Shown one piece after another: positions 35,252-43,381 of a DNA stretch of 64,000 bases. Every line of letters begins with the position of its first letter. The first letter of the stretch is position 1. A program made the position numbers and the translations under genes. The notes beneath the pieces were generated by a model. It had not been told where the DNA came from. It made no database searches and saw only the letters and a program-made list of their open reading frames with translations. Origin of the DNA: Syntrophaceae bacterium UBA5744 (GTDB lineage Bacteria; Desulfobacterota; Syntrophia; Syntrophales; UBA2192); contig DIFQ01000089.1 in the NCBI GenBank assembly GCA_002419215.1, positions 6,762 through 70,761 on the forward strand. Direction: 5' to 3'.

Positions 35252-35840
35252 CGCGGAAACGGACATCACGAGCGATCCGGCGCGGATCGCCTCGGCCGAC
35301 CGGCTGGTCCTGCCCGGCGTCGGCGCCTTCGGCAACGGCATGGAGGAATTGACGAAACGGGGCATCGACGAGGCCCTCCGCGGCTTTGTCGCGACGGGAC
35401 GGCCGCTCTTCGGCATCTGCCTCGGGATGCAGCTCATGCTCTCGGAGGGGCACGAGTTCGGGCTTCACAGGGGCCTCGACCTGATCCGGGGCGCCGTGGT
35501 GCGGTTCCGGGACCCCGTCGACGGGGAGGGCTCCTACAAAATCCCCCAGATCGGATGGAACGGCATCACGCTGCCGGCGAAGAACGGAGCATCGACCGGG
35601 TGCCGGTCCGACTGGAAAGGAACGGTTCTGCAGGACGTGCAGCCGGGAAGCTTCTTCTACTTTGTCCACTCCTTCGTGACGGTTCCCGAGGACCGGGGGC
35701 ATGTGCTCGCGGAGACGGACTACGGACGTGACCGCTTTTGCTCCGTCCTCATCCGGGAAAATGTCTCGGGCTCCCAGTTTCACCCCGAGCGGAGCGGGGA
35801 GGCCGGGTTGCAGATGCTCAGGACCTTCATGACCCTTTAG
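35172..35840 (+). CDS. hisH: HisH-like glutaminase subunit for sugar amidation
   Basis: 222 residues from ATG 35172; 14 extra upstream codons are open but overlap hisF deeper. A class I glutamine amidotransferase: VTIIDYGMGNLFSIERAL at the N-terminus, nucleophile Cys in GICLGMQLML, oxyanion strand PGVGAFGNGM, and His/Glu in SQFHPERSG. All triad residues are present. It should release ammonia from glutamine for the HisF-like partner and then the PseA-type amidotransferase. It overlaps the upstream frame by 80 nt and is followed by a 34-nt gap. Confidence 0.87.
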   Translation: MSHRKVTIIDYGMGNLFSIERALRHIDAETDITSDPARIASADRLVLPGVGAFGNGMEELTKRGIDEALRGFVATGRPLFGICLGMQLMLSEGHEFGLHRGLDLIRGAVVRFRDPVDGEGSYKIPQIGWNGITLPAKNGASTGCRSDWKGTVLQDVQPGSFFYFVHSFVTVPEDRGHVLAETDYGRDRFCSVLIRENVSGSQFHPERSGEAGLQMLRTFMTL

Positions 35841-35874
35841 TCCGGAACCATGAAATTCTCATTGAGGTGAACGG

Positions 35875-37098
35875 ATGTATCCGAGTCTCGAAGTCAGCGA
35901 AAGCCGGACCCGCACGCTTCCCATCCTCGACCGGCAGTTGGAGAAGCTGCCCCGGGAGGTCGTGTTCTGCAAGCGCTGCGTCGTATCCAACCAGCGGCCG
36001 CGCACGGACATCGATGCGGACGGCATCTGTCAGCCCTGCCGTTACCACGAGCACAAGGCGGGCCTGATCAACTGGAAAGAGCGCGGGGAGATGCTCGTGG
36101 AGCTCCTCGACCGGCACCGTTCCCGGGACGGCAGCTTCGACGTCGTCGTCCCCGGCAGCGGGGGCAAGGACAGCAACTACGTGGCGCACCAGCTCAAGGT
36201 CCGTTACGGGATGCACCCGCTCACCGTCACCTGGGCGCCCTTTATCTACACCGACATCGGCTGGCAGAACTACGTCAGCCTCGTCCAGTCGGGCTTCGAC
36301 AACATGCTCTTCCACCCCAACGGCAGGCTCCACCGCAAGCTGGCCCGGATCGCCTTCGAGTCGAAAGGCGACGCATGGGAGCCCTTCACCTTCGGCCAGA
36401 AGAGCTACGCCTTCCACGTGGCGGTGAAGTTCGGCATCCCGCTCATCTTCTACGGGGAGAACGGCGAGGTGGAATACGGCGGTTCGGAAAAGAACAGGGA
36501 CAAGCCCTACGAGTCCGTGGAGGACTGGGAGGAGCTCTACTTCAAGGGGACGGGCGTAGACTCCCTCATCCGGGTGGGCCTCGACCACGGGGTCTTCACG
36601 CAGGAGGAGGTTCTCGACCGGACCTTCGACATGTACAAGTCGCCCCCCCTGGAGCAGATCCGCAAGCTCGATGCCCAGATGCACTGGTATTCCTTCTATC
36701 ACAAGTGGACCCCCCAGGAGAATTACTACTATTCCGTGGAGCACACCGGCTTCGAGGCCAACCCCGAGGGCCGCTCCGAGGGGACCTATTCCAAGTACAC
36801 GAGCCTGGACGATCGCCTCGACGGGTTTCACTGGTACCTGTCGTACATCAAGTTCGGGATGGGCCGAGCCTCCCGCGAGGCCCAGATGGAAATCCGCAAC
36901 AAGCACCTCACCCGCGAGGAAGGGGTGGCGCTCGTGCGCCGCTACGACGGCGAATTCCCGAAAAAATACTTTCCGGACTTCCTGGCCTACCTCGACATGA
37001 GCGAGGAGTACTTCTGGGAGGTCATCGACCGCTACCGCACACCCCACCTCTGGGAGAAGGCAAACGGCGGCTGGAAGCTCAAGCACGTGGTGTCGTGA
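35875..37098 (+). CDS. pseA: N-acetyl sugar amidotransferase (PseA/WbuX family)
   Basis: 407 residues. The N-terminus has a Cys-rich CKRCVVSNQRPRTDID...CQPCRYHE zinc-like site, followed by the PP-loop ATP pyrophosphatase signature VPGSGGKDSNY (~95). The rest (GENGEVEYGG, YYYSVEHTGFEANP) is conserved in WbuX/PseA enzymes. These convert an acetamido (or formamido) group on a nonulosonic acid or O-antigen sugar to an acetamidino group, using ATP and ammonia from the HisF/HisH-like pair. AGGTGA precedes the ATG. The cluster predicts an amidinated flagellar sugar. Confidence 0.9.
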   Translation: MYPSLEVSESRTRTLPILDRQLEKLPREVVFCKRCVVSNQRPRTDIDADGICQPCRYHEHKAGLINWKERGEMLVELLDRHRSRDGSFDVVVPGSGGKDSNYVAHQLKVRYGMHPLTVTWAPFIYTDIGWQNYVSLVQSGFDNMLFHPNGRLHRKLARIAFESKGDAWEPFTFGQKSYAFHVAVKFGIPLIFYGENGEVEYGGSEKNRDKPYESVEDWEELYFKGTGVDSLIRVGLDHGVFTQEEVLDRTFDMYKSPPLEQIRKLDAQMHWYSFYHKWTPQENYYYSVEHTGFEANPEGRSEGTYSKYTSLDDRLDGFHWYLSYIKFGMGRASREAQMEIRNKHLTREEGVALVRRYDGEFPKKYFPDFLAYLDMSEEYFWEVIDRYRTPHLWEKANGGWKLKHVVS

Positions 37099-37138
37099 AG
37101 GACCCGCGCGGCCGCCCGAACAAAGGAGAACAGGAAGC

Positions 37139-38134
37139 ATGAGACCGTTGAATGAAATGAGCGTCATCCAGATCGAGGTGACCAATGGCTGTCACCTGCA
37201 GTGCGCCAACTGCACCCGTTTCGTGGGGCACCACCGCAAGCCTTTCTACATGGACCTCGCGATGGTCGAGCGCGCCCTCGATTCCCTGGAAGGGTTCCCG
37301 GGGCACATCGGGTTGATGGGCGGGGAGCCGGCCCTTCACCCGCAATTCCCGGAAATCTGCGAGCTCTACCGGAAGAAGATCCCGCAGAAGGAGCGCCGAG
37401 AGCTCTGGACGGCGGGTTACAAGTGGGAAGAGTACAAGGAGCTGATCCGCGAGACGTTTCTCGAGAAATACATCGCCTACAACGACCACTCGGACCCCGA
37501 CGAGGGGACTCACCAGCCCCTGCTCATCGCCGTCGAGGAGGTCATCGACGATCGGGATCTCATGTGGAAGGTGATCGACAACTGCTGGATCCAGCAGCGC
37601 TGGTCCGCCTCGATCACGCCCAAGGGCGCCTTTTTCTGCGAAGTCGCCGCGGCCCAGGATCACCTCTTCGACGGCCCCGGCGGCTGGCCCATCGAAAAGG
37701 GGTGGTGGAAGAAAACCCCCTCCGACTTCCGGGACCAGGTCCGTCGCTACTGCTGCCGATGCAGCGCCGCGCTGCCCATGGCGGTTCCGAACAATCATGA
37801 GCCCTACGACTTCATTTCACCCGGCAACGCGAAGCGGCTGGAAGGATCCCGGTCGCCGAAGTTTCTCCAGAGCCGCTACCGGATCGCGGACATGGAAGCC
37901 ATCCGCCGGTATGCGTCAACGCTCGACGGTATCCCGGGTCCCGTGCGGGGCTCCTTCCTGAGCCACCCCGAGTGGACGCCATGGAACTACCGCAGGCAGG
38001 TCTGGAATGCCCCCGGGGAAGGGTACCTCACGGCCCAGGAGGTGCGCTCGCTCCAGACGGGTGTGCTGTCGCGGGAGGAGGCCATCCGGCTGCGCGACTC
38101 GAGAATGCAGGCGGGGACGCCTGAGGGAAGGTGA
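37139..38134 (+). CDS. radical SAM enzyme in the glycan locus
   Basis: 331 residues. TNGCHLQCANCTRFVGHH contains CxxxCxxC, the [4Fe-4S]/SAM site, and LMGGEPALHPQF is the GGEP motif that binds SAM. Extra Cys residues at FFCEVA and RYCCRCS form a SPASM/twitch-like second cluster region, as in enzymes that modify peptides or sugars. It starts 40 nt after pseA, with GGAG upstream, and ends 2 nt before the glycosyltransferase start. The substrate is unknown; a flagellar sugar or flagellin residue is suggested by context only. Confidence 0.8.
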   Translation: MRPLNEMSVIQIEVTNGCHLQCANCTRFVGHHRKPFYMDLAMVERALDSLEGFPGHIGLMGGEPALHPQFPEICELYRKKIPQKERRELWTAGYKWEEYKELIRETFLEKYIAYNDHSDPDEGTHQPLLIAVEEVIDDRDLMWKVIDNCWIQQRWSASITPKGAFFCEVAAAQDHLFDGPGGWPIEKGWWKKTPSDFRDQVRRYCCRCSAALPMAVPNNHEPYDFISPGNAKRLEGSRSPKFLQSRYRIADMEAIRRYASTLDGIPGPVRGSFLSHPEWTPWNYRRQVWNAPGEGYLTAQEVRSLQTGVLSREEAIRLRDSRMQAGTPEGR

Positions 38135-38135
38135 G

Positions 38136-38993
38136 ATGCCCATGACCCAGCAAGTGGAACGCGTGAAACGACGCCGGACCCTGGCGGACAAAATCATCAC
38201 GGGGCTCAACACGGCCCGCTACAGGGCGACGGAGCCCCTGATGCTGGCCCGGGCCCGGGCCCGATTCGAGCACCTCTACCGGGACCCGGACGAGTACCCC
38301 CTGATCTCGGTCTACGTCCCTACCTACAACCGCGGGGAAATCCTCATGGAGCGGGCCGTCAAGTCGGTCCTGGCGCAGAGCTATCCAAACTTCGAATTCA
38401 TCATCCTCGGCGACTGCTGCACGGACAACACGGCCGAGCTCGTCTTCGGGATCAAAGACCCTCGCGTGATCTTCTACAACATCCCGACACGGGGCTACCG
38501 CTACCCGCCCACGCCCGAGAACAACTGGTTTGCCGGCCCCGTCGTTGCGGCGAACGAAGCCCTGGGGCGCGTGCGCGGCAAGTGGATCGCCAGGATCGAC
38601 GACGACGATCTCTGGACGCCCGATCACCTGGAGGTCCTGCTGCGGTTCGCCCAGGAAGGGAATTACGAGTTCGCCTCGGCCTCCTACGAGGCGGAGCGGC
38701 ACGGCAAGCGCTACATCGTCGACGCCAGGGAGGACAACCCCCGCATCGGCGGGACGCAGACCTGGCTCTACCGCTCGTACCTGAGCTTTTTCAAGTACAA
38801 CATCCACTGCTGGCGAAAGTCGTGGAACAAGGTGAACGACACGGACATCCAGCATCGCATCTACGAAGCCGGCGTGCGGATGGGGTACCTGGACCGGGTC
38901 GTGGCAACCATCATCCCCCGGCCCGGGGAAAAGACCATCGGCCTGGAGGCTTACCTCACGGCCGAAAAGGAAGGGATCCGGGTCCATGCCTGA
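38136..38993 (+). CDS. family 2 glycosyltransferase
   Basis: 285 residues from ATG 38136, with GAGGGAAGGTGAG upstream; the longer frame begins inside the radical SAM gene. A GT-A fold: VYVPTYNRGEILMERAVKSV, ILGDCCTDNT for the NDP-sugar, and RIDDDDLW as the metal-binding DxD-like segment. There is no membrane segment. It probably transfers a hexose or hexosamine during assembly of the flagellin glycan. The start of the next glycosyltransferase overlaps its end by 8 nt. Confidence 0.85.
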   Translation: MPMTQQVERVKRRRTLADKIITGLNTARYRATEPLMLARARARFEHLYRDPDEYPLISVYVPTYNRGEILMERAVKSVLAQSYPNFEFIILGDCCTDNTAELVFGIKDPRVIFYNIPTRGYRYPPTPENNWFAGPVVAANEALGRVRGKWIARIDDDDLWTPDHLEVLLRFAQEGNYEFASASYEAERHGKRYIVDAREDNPRIGGTQTWLYRSYLSFFKYNIHCWRKSWNKVNDTDIQHRIYEAGVRMGYLDRVVATIIPRPGEKTIGLEAYLTAEKEGIRVHA

Positions 38994-41277
38994 TCGAAAA
39001 AGCGAAACGAACGCATCCCGCAAGGTCCACACCATCTCCCTGGCATCGGGCATCCCGCGCCCGGAAGAGATCGAGGCACCCTGGCTGCTCTTCCTGGAAC
39101 CGGATGAGTACCTCGACCGCCGGCAGTGGAAACAACTGGAGCGCTTCGTCGAGGATCGTGAGCCCTGCTGTGTCGAGTGTTCCGTCGAAAGGCACCTGGA
39201 CATGGAATCTGTGGCACCCTTCGCCTGGGTCCCCACGCGGCACCTCTTTCAGGAGACTCCCCTGGAGATCCGCCGTTACAGGACCCGAGAGGTCCGCCTG
39301 GTCCACGCATCGCTTCTTCCTTGCGTCGAAGTCGCGCGGTACGGCAGCAAAGATCCGGAAGCCTTCACCCTGAAGACCGAAGCGGACTGTCCCGTGAGGT
39401 TCTCCGGTCTCTCCATCTCCAGGCGGATGGACGAAGCGGGAGCCCCCGTGATCGAGCGCCCCGGCGACTTCGACCTGTTCCGCAAGGGTCACCAGGCGTA
39501 TTATGACGACACGGTATTCTGCGAGCGCTTCGTCTGGCCCCACTCCGTCTATCATACGGTCCGGTTCCACTATGTCCCGTCCATCATCGAGGGATTGGGG
39601 AAAGGGCTCTGCAACCCGGAAATCGTCCACTTCGTGCTGGCCTACCTGCTTCGATTCCGGGACTTCGACACGGCCGGGAAAATCGCGAATCGGCTGCCCG
39701 ACTACTGGGGGGACCGGCATCCCATGCTTCATGTCTCTGCCGGTACGGTCCAATACGCCCGCGGAAACCCCGACCATGCCTTTCGTCTCTTCCGGAGAGC
39801 CGTGGATCTGTGCCCCGATTCGAAGCTCATCGTAACCAACGCCATCAAGATGTGCCTGCTGCTCGGCCGCTACGACGATGCGGAGGTCATCGAAGAGATC
39901 TACCGCACCGAAACGGGCCAGGGGATCGATGACGATTTTGTGGCCCACTTCAGACGGATTCACGGCACCTGCCCTTCAAGGCTCGCAACGGTCAGCCTCT
40001 GCATGGTCGTGCGTGACGAAGAAAAAAATCTGGCACGCGCCTTGAGTTTCGCGAAAGAGATCGCCGACGAGATGATCGTCGTCGACACGGGATCCGGCGA
40101 CCGAACCGTGGAGATTGCAGAGCAGGCAGGCGCCAGGGTCTATCCCTTTCCCTGGGGCGACGATTTTTCTGCGGCCCGGAATTTCGCCATTGACAAGGCC
40201 TCGGGCGATTACATTCTCATGCTCGACGGGGACGAACACATCTCGCCCCTCTTCTTTACCGAGGGGCTGATCCTGAAAAAGCTGCTTTCGCCGGAGAAGC
40301 TTTGCGCATTCCGGTTCTCCATCGGCTATTACTACAACGAAAGCGACTGGCTCTTCCTGCTGGGCGAGGCGGGCAACTTCCGGGAAGAGAGCCGGGCCAT
40401 CCGGTTGTTCCCCCGGTTGCCGGGAGTCCGCTACACGGGCCGCATCAGCGAGACGGTGGAGCCGGCGCTGCGAGAGCAGGGGATTCCCGTCGAGCGCCTT
40501 CCCGAGTGGTCCCTGCACATCCTCCACGACAGGGAGGATCGGCGGGATCGGGTCAGGCGGAAAGTCTCCCTCTACCGCGAGAGCACCGAGTCCGATTATG
40601 CGACGGTACTCGATGCGGTGAAGGATTTTTCCTTCCTCGGCGACACGGATGAAACGGTCCGCTGGCTCAAGCGCTTCTATGGTATGAAAAACGGCGATCC
40701 GGACGCGCATCGCAGGATGGGGCTGAGACTTGCCGGCCTGCTGGAAACCATGGACCCGGGGCAGGCCGAGGGAATCTACCGGGAGATCCTTGCGCATTCC
40801 GGTCATGACGCCGCTCTCCTGCGCGCCTATGCGTCCTTCCTGATCCGCAACAATCGTATGGAAAAGATGGCCGGCATCCCTCTCGAGCCGAGGGGCCCGG
40901 GGGAGGAAGCGCACGGCGCCGTCCGGGCGGAGCACAACTGCTATGCGGCGCTGCGGTATTTCGAGGCCGGCGAAATGGAAAAGGCATTCCCCACGCTGGA
41001 GACGGTCCTGGACGAAGCGGCGTCCAATGTCTTCGCCCAGGCCATCCGGTTCTATTTCCTCATGAGCCTGGGCCGGATCGATGGCGCCGTCCTCGCCCTC
41101 GATCAACTGTTTGAAATGACGTCCGGGCCGCGCAGCGACCGGATCGAGACCATCGAGGACGTTCTGCGGCTTATCACGGAGCTCAGTGATACCCTGCTGA
41201 AGACGGGTCATGTCAGGGAAAGGGCCCTTGTCCTGCACGGCACCCTGGCCCTGGAAAAGGTACTGGTGAAACAATGA
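38986..41277 (+). CDS. large TPR-glycosyltransferase (GT2, SunS-like)
   Basis: 763 residues. A central GT2 domain (~330-500): SLCMVVRDEEKNLARAL, ADEMIVVDTGSGDRT, SAARNFAIDKASGDYIL and the DxD in MLDGDEHIS. The N-terminal ~320 residues include a second glycosyltransferase-like remnant (LLFLEPDEYLDRRQW) and TPR-like helices; the C-terminal half also has TPR-like helices. The arrangement resembles the TPR-GT2/SunS group that glycosylates peptides directly. TPR arms would suit recognition of flagellin. Codon use looks lower in GC than the legB operon. The stop overlaps the Maf gene (ATGA). Confidence 0.82.
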   Translation: MPDRKSETNASRKVHTISLASGIPRPEEIEAPWLLFLEPDEYLDRRQWKQLERFVEDREPCCVECSVERHLDMESVAPFAWVPTRHLFQETPLEIRRYRTREVRLVHASLLPCVEVARYGSKDPEAFTLKTEADCPVRFSGLSISRRMDEAGAPVIERPGDFDLFRKGHQAYYDDTVFCERFVWPHSVYHTVRFHYVPSIIEGLGKGLCNPEIVHFVLAYLLRFRDFDTAGKIANRLPDYWGDRHPMLHVSAGTVQYARGNPDHAFRLFRRAVDLCPDSKLIVTNAIKMCLLLGRYDDAEVIEEIYRTETGQGIDDDFVAHFRRIHGTCPSRLATVSLCMVVRDEEKNLARALSFAKEIADEMIVVDTGSGDRTVEIAEQAGARVYPFPWGDDFSAARNFAIDKASGDYILMLDGDEHISPLFFTEGLILKKLLSPEKLCAFRFSIGYYYNESDWLFLLGEAGNFREESRAIRLFPRLPGVRYTGRISETVEPALREQGIPVERLPEWSLHILHDREDRRDRVRRKVSLYRESTESDYATVLDAVKDFSFLGDTDETVRWLKRFYGMKNGDPDAHRRMGLRLAGLLETMDPGQAEGIYREILAHSGHDAALLRAYASFLIRNNRMEKMAGIPLEPRGPGEEAHGAVRAEHNCYAALRYFEAGEMEKAFPTLETVLDEAASNVFAQAIRFYFLMSLGRIDGAVLALDQLFEMTSGPRSDRIETIEDVLRLITELSDTLLKTGHVRERALVLHGTLALEKVLVKQ

Positions 41278-43139
41278 GTCAAGCCATCCTGGACAAAAAT
41301 ATCGAGGCGCTCCGGAAGGCTCAACCGGCGCTGGCCGACGCCGTCATGAAAACCGGGGGCGGCCCTTACGAAATCCTGCCCTCCGAAATGCAGGGGGTTC
41401 CGAACCTCCTTTACCGGGGCGTGAACCCGCCTGTCCTCTTTTACGAACAGGCCTCGCCCGCAGCCGACGTGGATCGTTTCCTGGAGCGGTTCCGCGAGGA
41501 GCGCTCCCGGTTTTATGTGCTGCTGGGGCTCGGCCTGGGGTATGGGGCCCTGCAGCTTCTGAAGGGCAGTCTCTTCAAGAAGGTCATCGTGGTCGAGAAG
41601 GACCTTGACTGCTTCCGGCGGGCTCTCGAGGTGACCGATTTTACGGCCACGCTCGCCAACCCGCTCGTAAAGTTTCTCGTGGGGTGCCCCGAGCAGGATC
41701 TCTACATCGAAGTCCTCCATGCCGTAGAGCCGCACTTGACCGGCCTCAAGGAGATCAAGTTCCTCCCATGGCCGGCATCGATGGCCCTGGCGGGGGATTA
41801 CTACCGGCAGGTCATGAAGGCCTTCACGGATGTGGCCAACATCTACATCGCCGAGCGGGGTAACGATCCCTATGACACGCTGGTGGGCTATGAGCAGTTC
41901 TTCGCGAACATCCGGGAATACCTGCAGAACCCGGGTGCAGGCTACGTGAAGGATCTCTTCAAGGGCAGGCCGGCCTTCGTCGTGGCCACGGGGCCCTCGC
42001 TGCGGAAGAACATCCACCTTCTCAAAGAGGCCGAAAACAGTGCCGTCATCGTCTCGGCCGATGCGTCGCTTCGCATCCTCCACGAGCACGGCATTCACCC
42101 CCACCTGGTGACGACGATCGAGCGCACACCGGGCTTCGACAAACAGTTCAGGGACCTGGACCACCTCGAGAAGACGGTCCTGGCCACGGTCTCCTTCGTT
42201 CATCCCTCGACATTGCCGTCCTACCGGGGGCCGCTTCTGTTCTTCAACCGGATCTACAACTTCATGGACCGGCTGGACCTCCTGGAAGACTGCATTCAGC
42301 TCGGCCTGTCGACGGCCAACATGGCCTACGAGGTGGCCCGCCACCTCGGCTGCTCGCCGATTATCCTCGTGGGCAACGACCTGGCCTTCGACAACACGGG
42401 AAACTCCCATGCCCGGGGGTTCCTCTACGGGGAAAAGCAGCCCGTCTACGAGAGCTTCGACCGCTTTTCCGTTCCCGGAAATTACGACGAGTGGGTTACG
42501 ACCTGCGATGGCTGGTTCAACTGCATCAAGCAATACGAAAAGCGCATCGACGGCTGGGACGGGACACTGATCAACGCCACGACCGGAGGCGCCCGGATCC
42601 GGGGCAGCATCGTGATGCCCCTCAAGGACGTCCTGCAGGCCCACTGTACCGAGGCCTTTTACCCCCGCGAAAAACTCCTCGGCCACCTCGCCCGCTGGCA
42701 GAAGAAGCCCGGACAGGGCGACTCGATACTCCGCCAGCTCGACGGATTCCTCGAACTGACGGAGCAGTTCATCGGCATCTGCCGGAAGATGTGCCTTTTT
42801 CTCGATGCCATGCTGCGGGACATCGAAAATTCAGGGGGTAAGCTTTCCAAGCCCCTCCGGAAGGAGATCGAAAAGGCCCTGCCCCACGTCAACGATGCCC
42901 TCGACGGTCTCGTCGAGTCGCCCCTGACCTCCTGCTTCGGGGAATACTTCTTCACGGAGATTCTGCCCTACCTGATGGAGTGGCAGGTTACCCATGGCCG
43001 CTTCAGAAAGCAGATGTGGGCCGATGCCTACCGCGTCAAGCTGGCCTGGAATTTCTTCGGGGCCACGGGACAGCTCTGCGTATCGCTCCGGGAGGTCCTC
43101 CTCGACGGCCAGCGGCGCCTGAAAGCGATCGAAGCCTGA
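41274..43139 (+). CDS. Maf-type flagellin sialyl/nonulosonate transferase (DUF115)
   Basis: 621 residues. The signature RPAFVVATGPSLRKNIHLL, with IVSADASLRILHEHGI and PHLVTTIER, defines the DUF115/motility accessory factor family, which transfers CMP-activated nonulosonic acids to Ser/Thr of flagellin. GVNPPVLFYE (N-terminal) and VGNDLAFDNTGNSHARGF fit the same family. It is the last gene before fliC and ends at a strong terminator, so its position and family both point to flagellin glycosylation. Confidence 0.85.
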   Translation: MSQAILDKNIEALRKAQPALADAVMKTGGGPYEILPSEMQGVPNLLYRGVNPPVLFYEQASPAADVDRFLERFREERSRFYVLLGLGLGYGALQLLKGSLFKKVIVVEKDLDCFRRALEVTDFTATLANPLVKFLVGCPEQDLYIEVLHAVEPHLTGLKEIKFLPWPASMALAGDYYRQVMKAFTDVANIYIAERGNDPYDTLVGYEQFFANIREYLQNPGAGYVKDLFKGRPAFVVATGPSLRKNIHLLKEAENSAVIVSADASLRILHEHGIHPHLVTTIERTPGFDKQFRDLDHLEKTVLATVSFVHPSTLPSYRGPLLFFNRIYNFMDRLDLLEDCIQLGLSTANMAYEVARHLGCSPIILVGNDLAFDNTGNSHARGFLYGEKQPVYESFDRFSVPGNYDEWVTTCDGWFNCIKQYEKRIDGWDGTLINATTGGARIRGSIVMPLKDVLQAHCTEAFYPREKLLGHLARWQKKPGQGDSILRQLDGFLELTEQFIGICRKMCLFLDAMLRDIENSGGKLSKPLRKEIEKALPHVNDALDGLVESPLTSCFGEYFFTEILPYLMEWQVTHGRFRKQMWADAYRVKLAWNFFGATGQLCVSLREVLLDGQRRLKAIEA

Positions 43140-43164
43140 CAGCCTCGTCCCGTTGCACGAATCG

Positions 43165-43196
43165 AAGGCCCGGTTTTGCCGGGCCTTTCCTGTTTT
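43165..43196 (+). terminator. rho-independent terminator after the Maf gene
   Basis: A 9-bp stem AAGGCCCGG (43165-43173) / CCGGGCCTT (43179-43187) with a TTTTG loop, then a T-rich tail. It isolates the glycosylation operon from fliC. Confidence 0.85.
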
Positions 43197-43216
43197 ATTC
43201 TCCGCCGCGTTTCCCC

Positions 43217-43244
43217 TAAAGTTCTCCGCCCCCCGGTCCGATAA
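43217..43244 (+). promoter_or_regulatory. sigma-28 promoter of fliC
   Basis: TAAAGTTC with TAAA at 43217-43220, then 16 nt and TCCGATAA at 43237-43244 (consensus TAAA-N15-GCCGATAA). The transcript would have a ~130-nt leader. Confidence 0.85.
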
Positions 43245-43331
43245 TACCTACCAGAAGAGTAAAGGAAAGGAGGTGAGCCCCGGTTCCCTTGTTGCGGTTT
43301 ATGACCCACAACCCTTAACCCGTTCACCAAA

Positions 43332-43374
43332 CTGGCAAGGATGCCAGCTGTTCCCATCCATAGATCAAGGAGGA
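43332..43374 (+). promoter_or_regulatory. CsrA target in the fliC leader: AGGA hairpin plus SD site
   Basis: CTGGCA (43332-43337) and TGCCAG (43342-43347) form a perfect 6-bp hairpin with the loop AGGA, matching the CsrA high-affinity consensus (ARGGAUG in a loop). About 28 nt later is AAGGAGGA (43367-43374), the ribosome-binding site, which offers a second GGA. Dimeric CsrA could bridge the two and block initiation. csrA and fliW are encoded at 50107 and 49575. Confidence 0.8.
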
Positions 43375-43381
43375 TAACACT

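Noticed and set aside
34295..35840. histidine biosynthesis genes hisF and hisH
   Set aside because: No other his gene is near, the HisF-like Asp130 is Glu, and a PseA-type amidotransferase follows, so the sugar-amidation role is preferred.
43272..43377. 34-codon GTG leader peptide ending at the fliC Shine-Dalgarno
   Set aside because: The Shine-Dalgarno-like motif is fused to the GTG with no spacing, so initiation there is unlikely; the CsrA-site reading explains the GGA motifs better.
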